From NCBI GenBank assembly GCA_964503315.1, contig CAZCZL010000014.1, positions 1 through 64,000 of the forward strand: DNA of 64,000 nucleotides, given 5' to 3'. Each line of letters begins with the position of its first letter. The first letter of the stretch is position 1. Shown in pieces: positions 1 through 7,796 of this stretch. Under the pieces are notes generated by a model. It had not been told where the DNA came from, searched no databases, and worked only from the letters and a program-made list of their open reading frames with translations. Source of the stretch: FEB-12 sp964503315. GTDB taxonomy: Bacteria > Zixibacteria > MSB-5A5 > GN15 > FEB-12. The position numbers and the translations under genes are program-made.

Positions 1-495
1 CTCGCGCTGGCCGCGGCCGATCGGGATCATCGAGTCAATCGCCTTGAGTCCGGTCTGCAGGGGCTCCTTCACCGGCTGACGTTCGATCACGGACGGGGCG
101 CGCCCTTCGATAATACGGAACTTGTCGGTCACGATCGGACCCTTGCCGTCAAGCGGCTGACCGAGCGGGTTCACCACACGGCCGATCAAGGCATCGCCGA
201 CCGGCACCGAGGCGACACGACCGGTCCGACGGACCTGGTCTCCCTCGTTGATCTTCGTATCCGAGCCGAAGATCGCGGCGCCGACATTGTCCGCTTCCAG
301 GTTGAGCACCAGCCCGTACACATCGCCGGGGAACTGGATCAACTCGGACATCTGGACATCTTCAAGACCCCAGATACGGGCGATCCCGTCACCGACCTGG
401 AGCACGGTTCCCACCGACTCCATTTCGAGTTTCGTCTCATACCGTTCGATCTCTTTTCGAATTACCGATGAGACTTCTTCGGGATTCAGAGGCAT
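1..495 (-). CDS. atpA: ATP synthase F1 subunit alpha (N-terminal part, cut by window edge)
   Basis: Only the first 165 codons are present; the gene runs off the left edge. The subunit forms the non-catalytic nucleotide-binding part of the F1 head. The translation begins MPLNPEEVSSVIRKEIERY and continues with the beta-barrel region (VGDGIARIWGLEDVQ, FPGDVYGLVLNLE) and then VNPLGQPLDGKGP and AIDSMIPIGRGQR, leading into the P-loop domain, all typical of AtpA. The ATG at 495 has an AGGAG ribosome site about 6 bases upstream. It follows atpH in the usual F-ATPase order, with a 121-bp gap that holds no gene. Confidence 0.96.
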   Translation of the reverse strand, partial: MPLNPEEVSSVIRKEIERYETKLEMESVGTVLQVGDGIARIWGLEDVQMSELIQFPGDVYGLVLNLEADNVGAAIFGSDTKINEGDQVRRTGRVASVPVGDALIGRVVNPLGQPLDGKGPIVTDKFRIIEGRAPSVIERQPVKEPLQTGLKAIDSMIPIGRGQRE

Positions 496-616
496 GAATG
501 ACTCCTGTATAAAAACACGTTTTTCTTCACATCAAGGCGCTCTGCCTTCAGCAGCAGTAGCACCGTACCCCACCATTCATGGTGGGATTCACGATTGCGA
601 GTCGGATATCTTCCGC

Positions 617-1165
617 CTACGCGACCTTAACCTTTTCCAACTGCTCTTCTATCAATCCCAGCCCATGCCGCACCGAGCCATCGATGATCTTGTCGTGCAT
701 GATTATGATCACGCCACCCAGGATCGAGGCATCCACGCGGGCATCCAGTTCGACCTTCAAACCGGTCTTCCTCGCCAGCGTAGCTATGAGATTCGTACGC
801 TCATTCGCGTCCAACGGTACCGCCGTGATAACTGTTACCTTGGCGATCCCCTTCTCGACTTTGACCATCCGGTCAAACTGCTCGACTATTTCCGGGAGAA
901 AATTGATGCGGTGCTTGTCCATCAGAACCAACAGGAACTCCACAAATGGGCGTTCCATCCGCGAATCGAAAACCGTATGGATCAGCGCGACTTTTTTGTC
1001 GTCAGGGACCTGCGGTGCGTTCAGGAAATCAAGCAGCGAGCGGTCTTTTGCCAACAGATCCTTGAGCGACAGGAACTGCTCGTCAGCTTTATCGAGAAGT
1101 CCCTTTTCCTTGGCGGATAGGAACAACGCCGTGCCGTACTTATGGGCGACTTCGGGAGCCAGCAT
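617..1165 (-). CDS. atpH: ATP synthase F1 subunit delta
   Basis: The 182-residue protein links the F1 head to the peripheral stalk (OSCP equivalent). It opens with the typical APEVAHKYGTALF helix, carries the central LLDFLNAPQV and PFVEFLLVLMDKHR helices, and ends with the family signature region KVELDARVDASILGGVIIIM...IDGSVRHGLGLIEEQL. Length is normal for the family. It starts 3 bp after the atpF stop, so the two are co-transcribed and probably translationally coupled. Confidence 0.95.
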   Translation of the reverse strand: MLAPEVAHKYGTALFLSAKEKGLLDKADEQFLSLKDLLAKDRSLLDFLNAPQVPDDKKVALIHTVFDSRMERPFVEFLLVLMDKHRINFLPEIVEQFDRMVKVEKGIAKVTVITAVPLDANERTNLIATLARKTGLKVELDARVDASILGGVIIIMHDKIIDGSVRHGLGLIEEQLEKVKVA

Positions 1166-1168
1166 CGC

Positions 1169-1651
1169 TTACGCTTTCTCCACTTCGGCGATATATTTAT
1201 CGATCAGGTCGCGATGTTTTTTGTCATCCAGCTTCTCGCGAATGACCTTCTCCGCCGCGTTCATGGTGATCGTCACCATTTGATCGCGCAATTCGATACG
1301 AGCTTTGGCGACTTCGCGCTCCAGGTCCGCCTTGGTCTTGGTATGCAGCTCCTTGACCTCGTGCTGAGCCTGAGCCTTGAGATCGGCCGCGACTTTTTTG
1401 CCCTCTTCGATCGCCTTGACGATCTCGGAGCGGCGTTCAGCGTCGATCTGCTTCAACTTGGCGTCGTAAGCGGCCTGTAATTCGGCGACCTTCGCCTTCT
1501 CGGCATCGATCTGCTTGAACTCATCAATGATCCGCGTGCGCCGCTCTTCCATCAGATTCATCAGCGGACCCCAGGCGTATTTCTTCAGGATCCAGAGAGT
1601 GATGAGAAAACCGACGGCATGCGTCAGTAACTGTTGCCATTCTAAATTCAT
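1169..1651 (-). CDS. atpF: ATP synthase F0 subunit b
   Basis: This is the peripheral stalk subunit. The 160-residue protein has one N-terminal membrane helix (about residues 8-25, LLTHAVGFLITLWILKKYAW) followed by a long, highly charged helix rich in Ala, Glu and Lys (about residues 35-140), the dimeric coiled-coil stalk. Size and layout fit a canonical b subunit. It lies between atpE and atpH in the standard order. Only one b-type gene is present, so the stalk is presumably a homodimer. Confidence 0.95.
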   Translation of the reverse strand: MNLEWQQLLTHAVGFLITLWILKKYAWGPLMNLMEERRTRIIDEFKQIDAEKAKVAELQAAYDAKLKQIDAERRSEIVKAIEEGKKVAADLKAQAQHEVKELHTKTKADLEREVAKARIELRDQMVTITMNAAEKVIREKLDDKKHRDLIDKYIAEVEKA

Positions 1652-1725
1652 GGATTCTCCGTTATGCCAGACACCACTTCACGTGACTGGCAGGTGCGCG
1701 CGTGACGCACCTGCAGCACTCGTTC

Positions 1726-1962
1726 TTAGGCGCCGATCTTACCGGACAGAATGAAGAAGACAACCAGCGCGTAAATGGTCAACGCTTCGATCAGCGCGGC
1801 GCCGATGATCATGGCCGTCTGGATCTTGCCCGAAGCTTCGGGCTGACGACCGATCGCTTCCATCGCGGAACCGACCGCACGACCGAGACCAAGACCGGAA
1901 CCAACCGCCGCCAGGCCGACGCCCATCGGCAGAGCCCACGCTAACATTGCCTGATAATCCAT
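1726..1962 (-). CDS. atpE: ATP synthase F0 subunit c
   Basis: The 78-residue hairpin protein forms the rotor ring. Helix 1 carries the GSGLGLGRAVGSA glycine motif, the polar loop is RQPEA, and helix 2 carries the ion-binding Glu in AALIEALTIYALVV. The helix-1 Gln and the Ser/Thr next to the Glu that mark Na+-binding c subunits are not seen, so proton coupling is more likely; this is inference from motif only. The gene lies between atpB and atpF. Confidence 0.96.
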   Translation of the reverse strand: MDYQAMLAWALPMGVGLAAVGSGLGLGRAVGSAMEAIGRQPEASGKIQTAMIIGAALIEALTIYALVVFFILSGKIGA

Positions 1963-2007
1963 TGTGAAACCTCCAGAATGTATATGTCTATCTGTTCTTT
2001 GTCTGCA

Positions 2008-2862
2008 CTAGTGATGCGCCTCTTCGTGCGGCAGCATCATTAATATGTAAATGGTCGACAGCAGGGTGAACACCAGAGCCTGAATGGTCGACAGCAATAA
2101 ACCGAGTAAAATGAACGGAATATTCAACGGGATACCGATCGGCGAATGCGCCGCGCCCGGTCCGAACAGCGCCATCATGCTGATTCCCAGCCCGACAAAC
2201 GCCGCGACGAGAATATCTTCACCGGTGATGTTCCCGAATAGACGAAGCGCCAGCGAGAACGGTTTCGCAACCTCGCCGATCAAGTGTATCGGGAAGATCA
2301 GCGGCACGATACACCAACTGATGACATCGCGCGGCTGCCCGATCATATGGTCGAGATAACCTACCACCCCAAGCTTGGTCAGCCCGGTGTACTGCGAATA
2401 AAGAAAGACCAGGATCGCCAGCGAGGCCGTGATATTAATAGAGGTCGACGGCGAGTGTCCGCCCGGTACGATCCCCATCAGGTTCATGAACAGGATATAG
2501 AAGAAGAGCGTCCCCAGAAACGGCAGGAATCGCTTCGCGTCTTTCCCGAGAATCGAATGAAGGAAATTGTACATCCCTTCGACCGCCATCTCCACCGCGT
2601 TCTGCCCCTTACCGGGGATCATCTGCCGCTTGGCGTACACTCGGATCACGATGATCGAGAGGATGAGAGAGATGACTGCGGCATATATAATGTTGATCCA
2701 GTGGTAGGCCCAGCCTTCATGATGGGTCAACATACTGACGACTGACGGCAGATGCGATGAACCGCCCCCCTTGGCCTCTTCGTGGCCGCCCTCTTCGGAA
2801 GCCAATATAAGCGTGGGGAGGATGGTCAGACCAAAACCGGTCAGGCGTGACAGTATCTTCAT
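2008..2862 (-). CDS. atpB: ATP synthase F0 subunit a
   Basis: This 284-residue membrane protein forms the proton half-channels against the c ring. The essential Arg sits in LALRLFGNITGEDIL, and the protein ends in the last two helices and a His-rich tail (HEEAHH). The N-terminus has a cleavable-looking hydrophobic stretch followed by a Glu/Gly/His-rich segment (EEGGHEEAKGGG), an extension often seen in FCB bacteria. It touches the upstream atpI-like gene (2862), suggesting translational coupling. Confidence 0.95.
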   Translation of the reverse strand: MKILSRLTGFGLTILPTLILASEEGGHEEAKGGGSSHLPSVVSMLTHHEGWAYHWINIIYAAVISLILSIIVIRVYAKRQMIPGKGQNAVEMAVEGMYNFLHSILGKDAKRFLPFLGTLFFYILFMNLMGIVPGGHSPSTSINITASLAILVFLYSQYTGLTKLGVVGYLDHMIGQPRDVISWCIVPLIFPIHLIGEVAKPFSLALRLFGNITGEDILVAAFVGLGISMMALFGPGAAHSPIGIPLNIPFILLGLLLSTIQALVFTLLSTIYILMMLPHEEAHH

Positions 2863-3272
2863 TAGAGAATAGCTCCCTGGAGATTTTTCTTCTGCGTGGA
2901 GTCAAGGCCCAGGAAAACGCGGCCGAGCACTTTGAGCACCATGATCCCCATCACACCCGAGAACCCTATCAAGAGGTGTACGGCAGAGAACACCGGTACT
3001 TTGAGCAGGAAGAAACCCGCGACATACAACGCGGGAAACTTTATCAGCATGAACCCGATTGTGCGCCCCAGATCAGCGCCACCCGGCCGAATAGCCGACT
3101 GCACCAGCGCGGAAATGAACATCAGGTTTATCATCCCCCAAACACCACCGGACAAAATAGCCAGCGTCGGATACAATCCATAATAATAGAAGCCGAATGG
3201 CAAGAAGATGACCAGCACTATCCCAAAGGTGCGCAACGTTCTTCCAATGAACTCTAGTCCCATCTCACTCAT
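2862..3272 (-). CDS. ATP synthase operon small membrane protein (AtpI-like)
   Basis: The protein of about 136 residues has four predicted membrane helices and sits between atpZ and atpB, where AtpI/UncI-type assembly factors are encoded. Sequence similarity to AtpI is weak by eye, so the assignment rests mainly on position, size and topology. I place the start at ATG 3272 (MSEMGLEF), overlapping the atpZ end by 8 bp; ATG 3263 is an alternative. A longer reading frame upstream lies inside atpZ and is unlikely to be translated. Such proteins help c-ring assembly in the characterised cases. Confidence 0.7.
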   Translation of the reverse strand: MSEMGLEFIGRTLRTFGIVLVIFLPFGFYYYGLYPTLAILSGGVWGMINLMFISALVQSAIRPGGADLGRTIGFMLIKFPALYVAGFFLLKVPVFSAVHLLIGFSGVMGIMVLKVLGRVFLGLDSTQKKNLQGAIL

Positions 3273-3525
3273 CGTCCGACTTGTTTTCCAGTGCCTGTGC
3301 TTTCTTGACCAGGTGATAAATTTCACGACCGGCGGCGACAAATCCTAGGATGACGCCGCCTATCATCAGGTACGGCTCGGTCCCGAACCGTTGATCAGCC
3401 CATTTCCCGGCAAAGAACCCGATAAGTGGCGCTGCAACCAGAATTGCGGGCACCGCGCCCAGCAACGCGATTTGAGCGTAACCGGAAGGTTTCTTGTCGC
3501 CAGATGGAGCGATAAAAAGGGTCAC
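3265..3525 (-). CDS. atpZ: AtpZ/AtpI-family F0F1 ATPase-associated protein
   Basis: This 86-residue protein has two membrane helices (about residues 17-40 and 50-68) joined by AGKWADQRFGTEPYLMIGG, the signature of the small putative ATPase subunit family often first in atp operons. It starts with GTG at 3525 behind an AAGGG ribosome site 6 bases upstream. It is the first gene of the operon, about 25 bases after the predicted transcription start of the promoter at 3558-3585. AtpZ proteins have been linked to Mg2+ or Ca2+ handling or c-ring assembly; which applies here is unknown. Confidence 0.85.
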   Translation of the reverse strand: MTLFIAPSGDKKPSGYAQIALLGAVPAILVAAPLIGFFAGKWADQRFGTEPYLMIGGVILGFVAAGREIYHLVKKAQALENKSDDE

Positions 3526-3557
3526 TATAACCCTTTCAGTGACAGTTTAGTCGGCCA

Positions 3558-3585
3558 AATATAGACGTGTCGACCCGATTGTCAA
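3558..3585 (-). promoter_or_regulatory. Sigma-70-type promoter of the atp operon
   Basis: On the minus strand a perfect -35 TTGACA (3585-3580) is followed, after a 16-bp spacer, by -10 TATATT (3563-3558). Predicted transcription starts near 3551, giving a leader of about 25 bases before the GTG of atpZ. This is the best housekeeping promoter match in the window. Confidence 0.7.
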
Positions 3586-3745
3586 CCCGTTTTTTGGATG
3601 ACAATCCAGCAGCCAAATCGACTTTGCGGCAGTTAGCTGTAGGCAATCGGATAGTTTTTTCCTCTTCCCTGACCTCAGCCCGAACTTCGCCATTGCAACC
3701 AAATGCACTATCGCATTTCTTACCCCCCAAACAAAGGAGTATGCG

Positions 3746-4426
3746 ATGAGAGTTCCCACTTTTTTGCTCGCTCTGCTATCGGCTGTCGTCCTTTCAATCG
3801 CATTCGGATGCAGCGGCGAAAAACAGGAGCAGGCCGAAAACAAAGAAGAAGACCGCAAGGGGAATGCGATGGTCGCCAAGCCATTGGGCAATCCTGAAGA
3901 CAAGCTTGCCCGTGAGGCGGCTGAGATCCTGGTCAAGAAGTTCAAGACCGAACTGCGCTCTGAACTTATGGCAGCCATGAGCCAGTCGGGTGCCGCCGGT
4001 GCCATCGAGATTTGCGCCCAGAAAGCTCCTCAGATGACCAAGGATCTGTCTGTCGGCGGATGGAGCATCCGGCGAACCAGCCTCATGAATCGCAATCCCG
4101 GCAACTACCCGACTGGTCCCGAGGGGCAGTTTCTCCAACGCTTTGCCTCGGACAGCACCAAGTCTGTTCAAGTTACCTGGGATTTTACCGGTGACACCAA
4201 AGTATATCGCTACTTCGAAGCTATCCGCCTTGACGGCATGTGCACCGCGTGCCACGGGAAAACCGAGGATATGGATGAGGAGGTCGTGGCGAAACTTCAG
4301 CAACTTTATCCCAATGACCGGGCTGTCGGATTCAAATCGGGCGACCTGAGAGGAATGTTCTCTGTCTCCGCCATCTGGCCGGATGGAAAAGCCGAAGCCG
4401 AAAAGCTTGTCGCGGCCGCACACTAA
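3746..4426 (+). CDS. Tll0287-like (DUF3365) c-type haem lipoprotein
   Basis: The 226-residue protein has a lipoprotein signal peptide (lipobox SIAFGC, Cys22) and a charged linker (residues 23-45). A Tll0287-like, PAS-related domain follows, with a single haem-attachment motif CTACH (Cys166, Cys169, His170). It is therefore predicted to be a lipid-anchored periplasmic cytochrome or haem sensor. The GHS-like ending (LRGMFSVSAIWP) fits DUF3365. The start is an ATG with a strong AAAGGAG site. The gene is divergent from the atp operon and seems monocistronic. Redox partner and ligand are unknown. A haem-bearing chemoreceptor lies at 13350, so the pair may reflect a shared periplasmic redox theme. 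Confidence 0.8.
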   Translation: MRVPTFLLALLSAVVLSIAFGCSGEKQEQAENKEEDRKGNAMVAKPLGNPEDKLAREAAEILVKKFKTELRSELMAAMSQSGAAGAIEICAQKAPQMTKDLSVGGWSIRRTSLMNRNPGNYPTGPEGQFLQRFASDSTKSVQVTWDFTGDTKVYRYFEAIRLDGMCTACHGKTEDMDEEVVAKLQQLYPNDRAVGFKSGDLRGMFSVSAIWPDGKAEAEKLVAAAH

Positions 4427-4446
4427 CTGACTCTCCATTGCGCTTA

Positions 4447-4479
4447 CAGGGTCAGCAAGCTGATTGCTCGTTGACCCTG
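4447..4479 (+). terminator. Hairpin after the haem lipoprotein gene (possible terminator)
   Basis: An 8-bp perfect stem (CAGGGTCA at 4447-4454 with TGACCCTG at 4472-4479) encloses a smaller nested GCAA/TTGC stem. No U-tract follows, so intrinsic termination is uncertain; it may act as an mRNA end-protecting or attenuating hairpin between the lipoprotein gene and the LivF-like gene. Confidence 0.35.
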
Positions 4480-4541
4480 CGGCACAAATTCGCCTTATTG
4501 TCGTTATGCGTCAAACTCCGCAGGATTGGATCAAATAACCG

Positions 4542-5249
4542 GTGCTTCTCGAAGTCTCCGACCTTCACCTCAACTACGACCATATCGCCGCGCTTAAGGG
4601 CGTCTCGCTCACGCTGGAAAAGGGCGAGATCGTCGCCATCATCGGCGCAAACGGCGCCGGCAAGACCACGCTTATTAATACTATCTCGGGTGTACTAAAA
4701 CCGCACAAGGGTGAGATCCGCTTCAAGGGTGAAGTTGTTTCGGGGCAACCGGCCTACAAGATCACACGCAAGAAGATCATCCAGGTCCCCGAAGGGCGCA
4801 AGGTCTTCAACAAGCTCTCGGTGCTGGAGAATATGGAAATGGGCGCTTTTGCCATCAATGACAAGGCGCGGATTCGTCAGAATATCGACCGGATGCAGGA
4901 GCTGTTTCCTATCCTGAAGGAGCGCGCATCCCAAGCCGCCGGAACTTTATCCGGTGGTGAACAGCAGATGCTGGCGATCGCCCGCGGTCTTATGGCGGAA
5001 CCGGAATTGCTGATGTTCGATGAACCATCGATGGGCCTCTCTCCCGTGATGGTCGAGAAGGTCTTCCAGATCATTAAAGAGATAAATCAGCGTGGCATAA
5101 GTTGTCTGCTCGTCGAACAAAACGCCCGTAAATCACTGCAAATAGCCCATCGAGCCTACGTCCTTGAGACCGGCTCTATCGTTCTTTCGGATACCGCGTC
5201 GCATCTGCTGGAAAATGAGCAGGTGAAAAAAGCGTATCTCGGCGCATAA
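4542..5249 (+). CDS. livF: ABC transporter ATP-binding protein, LivF type
   Basis: The 235-residue ATPase has Walker A GANGAGKTT (about residues 35-43), the Q-loop region VPEGRKVF, the signature LSGGEQQ, Walker B LLMFDEPS and the H-switch region LVEQNARKSL. The VPEGRKVF and EQNARKSLQIAHRAYVLETG features are typical of LivF, the second ATPase of branched-chain amino acid importers. The start is GTG 4542. The expected partners LivG, LivH, LivM and a binding protein are absent on both sides, so either they are encoded elsewhere or this ATPase serves another transporter. Confidence 0.85.
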   Translation: MLLEVSDLHLNYDHIAALKGVSLTLEKGEIVAIIGANGAGKTTLINTISGVLKPHKGEIRFKGEVVSGQPAYKITRKKIIQVPEGRKVFNKLSVLENMEMGAFAINDKARIRQNIDRMQELFPILKERASQAAGTLSGGEQQMLAIARGLMAEPELLMFDEPSMGLSPVMVEKVFQIIKEINQRGISCLLVEQNARKSLQIAHRAYVLETGSIVLSDTASHLLENEQVKKAYLGA

Positions 5250-5283
5250 CTGCCCGTCGCTGCTATCCACTCACCCGTCTGAG

Positions 5284-5296
5284 TTAGTCAGACTAA
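5284..5296. promoter_or_regulatory. 13-bp palindrome upstream of cydA
   Basis: TTAGTC-A-GACTAA is a perfect inverted repeat with a one-base centre, too tight to fold as an RNA hairpin, so a protein-binding site is the more natural reading. It lies 124-136 bp upstream of the cydA start and 35 bp after livF. The cognate regulator is unknown. Confidence 0.3.
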
Positions 5297-5363
5297 TTTT
5301 CGATTTCATCGCGTACTCATCGTTTTTTTAGAACCTTCCGGCCGTAACGGCTGTTATCATCTT

Positions 5364-5379
5364 AGTGAATTTCTTCACA
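5364..5379. promoter_or_regulatory. CRP/FNR-family-like operator upstream of cydA
   Basis: AGTGA-N6-TCACA matches the CRP-type consensus TGTGA-N6-TCACA at nine of ten defined positions. It is centred about 48 bp before the chosen cydA start. Cytochrome bd genes are commonly controlled by CRP/FNR-family oxygen or redox regulators, which makes the location sensible. No regulator gene of this family is in the window. Confidence 0.45.
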
Positions 5380-5419
5380 TGAATCTGGTCGCACTCGTGT
5401 GGCCCTGAGGATTGAGCTT

Positions 5420-6766
5420 ATGGATGCGCTGACATTATCACGGTGGCAGTTCGGACTGACCATCGGATTCCATTACCTCTTCCCCGTGCTCAGCATCGGC
5501 CTCGGCTTCCTGTTGGTCATCATGGAGGGGATGTATCTCAAGACGGGGCGGGAACTCTACCACCAGATGACCCGCTTCTGGGTCAAGATCTTTGGACTGA
5601 TTTTCGCGCTTGGAGTGGCCACCGGAATTGTCATGGAGTTCCAGTTCGGCACCAATTGGTCGAACTACTCGCGCTTTGTCGGCGATGTCTTCGGCAGCGC
5701 CCTGGCCGCAGAGGGTATCTTCGCGTTTTTCCTCGAATCCGGTTTCCTCGCCCTGCTCCTCTTCGGTTGGAACAAGGTCTCCAAGAAAATGCACTTCTTC
5801 TCGACTGTGATGGTCGCGGCAGGTGCGCACTTCAGCGCTATTTGGATAGTCGTCGCCAATTCCTGGCAGCAGACTCCAGCCGGACACCATATCGTCAACC
5901 TTGAGATCGGCACCCGCGCTGAGATCACGGACTTCTGGGCGATGGTCTTCAATCCGTCATTTGTCGATCGCATCTGGCATGTCTATATGGGCGCCTGGCA
6001 GGCCGGGGCGTTTTTTGTCCTGTCAGTCTCAGCATGGTACCTGCTGAAAAATCGCCACCTCGATTTCGCGAAGATCTCCCTTAAGATCGGTCTGGTCTTC
6101 GCCGCCATTGCGTCTCTCCTTCAATTGGTCAGCGGACATGAGAGCGCGGTCGGTGTCGCGAAAAATCAACCGGCCAAACTGGCGGCGTTCGAGGCACATT
6201 ACCCTGTCTCCGCTCCCGCCGACCTTTACCTGTTTGGCTGGGTCGATGATGAATCACAGATCGTCAAGTACGGTCTCAAAGCCCCGGGCATGCTTAGTTA
6301 CCTTGTCTATGGAGACGTCACTCATCCGGTCACCGGACTGAATCAATTCCCCGCGGATGAACGCCCGCCGGTCAATCTCGTTTTCCAGGCGTACCATGCG
6401 ATGGTCGGTATCGGCATGCTGCTCATCCTGCTGTCATGGCTGGGGCTCTATCTTCTCTGGCGTAAGAAACTCTGGCAAGCCAGATGGTATCTCTACGCCC
6501 TGGTCGGGTCGGTGATGTTGCCGCAGGCCGCCAACCAGCTTGGATGGTTCAGTGCGGAGGTAGGACGGCAACCCTGGGTGGTTTATGGGTTGCTCAAAAC
6601 CGCAGATGGCCTCTCGCCAACTGTCAAAGCGGGCGAAGTTATGGCTTCGATAATTATGTTTGGTATCATCTATGCATTGCTGTTCGTACTTTTCCTTTAT
6701 CTGCTGAATGAAAAGATTCAGCATGGACCCGAAGATGATTCCATCGCGGAAGGACATCGCGCATGA
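5420..6766 (+). CDS. cydA: Cytochrome bd quinol oxidase subunit I
   Basis: The 448-residue membrane protein is the quinol-oxidising, haem-bearing subunit of the bd oxidase. It shows the N-terminal SRWQFGLTIGFHYLFP with the haem ligand His, the conserved acidic helix LAAEGIFAFFLESGF, the HESAVG region after the fifth helix, and GWFSAEVGRQPWVVYG. The length fits a short Q-loop CydA. I chose ATG 5420; a GTG at 5399 is in frame but adds a non-family extension. It overlaps cydB by 4 bp. The oxidase allows microaerobic respiration and oxygen scavenging. Confidence 0.95.
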   Translation: MDALTLSRWQFGLTIGFHYLFPVLSIGLGFLLVIMEGMYLKTGRELYHQMTRFWVKIFGLIFALGVATGIVMEFQFGTNWSNYSRFVGDVFGSALAAEGIFAFFLESGFLALLLFGWNKVSKKMHFFSTVMVAAGAHFSAIWIVVANSWQQTPAGHHIVNLEIGTRAEITDFWAMVFNPSFVDRIWHVYMGAWQAGAFFVLSVSAWYLLKNRHLDFAKISLKIGLVFAAIASLLQLVSGHESAVGVAKNQPAKLAAFEAHYPVSAPADLYLFGWVDDESQIVKYGLKAPGMLSYLVYGDVTHPVTGLNQFPADERPPVNLVFQAYHAMVGIGMLLILLSWLGLYLLWRKKLWQARWYLYALVGSVMLPQAANQLGWFSAEVGRQPWVVYGLLKTADGLSPTVKAGEVMASIIMFGIIYALLFVLFLYLLNEKIQHGPEDDSIAEGHRA

Positions 6767-7785
6767 ACATTGACCTCAACACTATCTGGTTTGGGATAAT
6801 TGGCATCCTTTTCACCGGGTACGCGATCCTTGACGGATTTGACCTTGGCGTCGGCGCCCTGCATCTCTTCTCCAAAGGAGACACCGAGCGACGGACCATG
6901 CTCAACGCCATCGGCCCGGTCTGGGATGGGAACGAGGTCTGGCTCGTGACCGCCGGTGGCGCGCTGTTCGCCGCCTTCCCGGAAGTTTACGCCACCGCTT
7001 TCTCCGGATTCTACCTCGCCTTCATGCTGCTTCTCGCCGCGCTGATCTTTCGGGCGGTCGCGATCGAGTTTCGATCCAAGCGAGAGGGTAAGATCTGGAG
7101 ACAAGGGTGGGATATCAGTTTCTCCGCAGCTAGCATCCTTGCGTCGCTCTTGATCGGGATTGCGCTCGGCAATATCGCGTGGGGGATACCGCTCGACTCC
7201 CAGCATGAGTTCGCCGGATCTTTTTTGGGGATGATACATCCATATTCGTTACTGGTCGGTATCACCACGGTCGCGCTGTTCATGATGCATGGTTCCATCT
7301 ATGTCGTGCTCAAAACTGAAGGGAACCTCCAGGCGCGGGCCAGACTCTGGACCCGCAATGGCATCATCTTCTTTATCATCGGGTACGCCTTCACGACGCT
7401 CTTCACGCTACTATATGTTCCACATATGACCGACACGATCAGGGAGCACCCTGCGCTGTTCATTGTCCCGATGATCACCATTCTCGCGATCGCCAATATT
7501 CCGCGCGAGATCCACCACGGCCGCGATTTCCGCGCGTTCCTCTCCTCATCGCTGGCGGTGGCCGCTTTGCTGGCGCTTTTCGGTATCGGCATGTATCCAT
7601 TCATGATCTTTTCTCAGCCGATGCCGGAGAACAGCCTGACCATCTACAATGCCGCGTCATCGCCCGACACGCTCAAGATCATGCTGATCATCGCCCTCAT
7701 CGGCATGCCGATGGTGCTGGCGTACACGATCAGTATCTATTGGATATTCCGTGGAAAAGTGAAGCTGGAGAAAACTAGTTACTAG
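6763..7785 (+). CDS. cydB: Cytochrome bd quinol oxidase subunit II
   Basis: This 340-residue protein has about eight to nine membrane helices and the CydB features GYAILDGFDLGVGAL and GPVWDGNEVWLVTAGGALFAAFP. It pairs with CydA in the bd oxidase. The ATG overlaps the cydA stop (ATGA), so translation is coupled. No CydX-like small ORF or cydCD genes follow; the next gene is convergent, with 11 bp between the stops. The C-terminal helix carries a short basic tail. Confidence 0.95.
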   Translation: MNIDLNTIWFGIIGILFTGYAILDGFDLGVGALHLFSKGDTERRTMLNAIGPVWDGNEVWLVTAGGALFAAFPEVYATAFSGFYLAFMLLLAALIFRAVAIEFRSKREGKIWRQGWDISFSAASILASLLIGIALGNIAWGIPLDSQHEFAGSFLGMIHPYSLLVGITTVALFMMHGSIYVVLKTEGNLQARARLWTRNGIIFFIIGYAFTTLFTLLYVPHMTDTIREHPALFIVPMITILAIANIPREIHHGRDFRAFLSSSLAVAALLALFGIGMYPFMIFSQPMPENSLTIYNAASSPDTLKIMLIIALIGMPMVLAYTISIYWIFRGKVKLEKTSY

Positions 7786-7796
7786 AGCGCGAAAGA

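Noticed and set aside
248..1283. Long plus-strand reading frames opposite atpA, atpH and atpF
   Set aside because: They lie antisense to clear ATP synthase genes, have arginine/serine-rich low-complexity translations and no family features or ribosome sites.
4506..4538. Ten-codon reading frame just upstream of the LivF gene
   Set aside because: Too short, no recognisable ribosome site and no family match; it may only be leader sequence.
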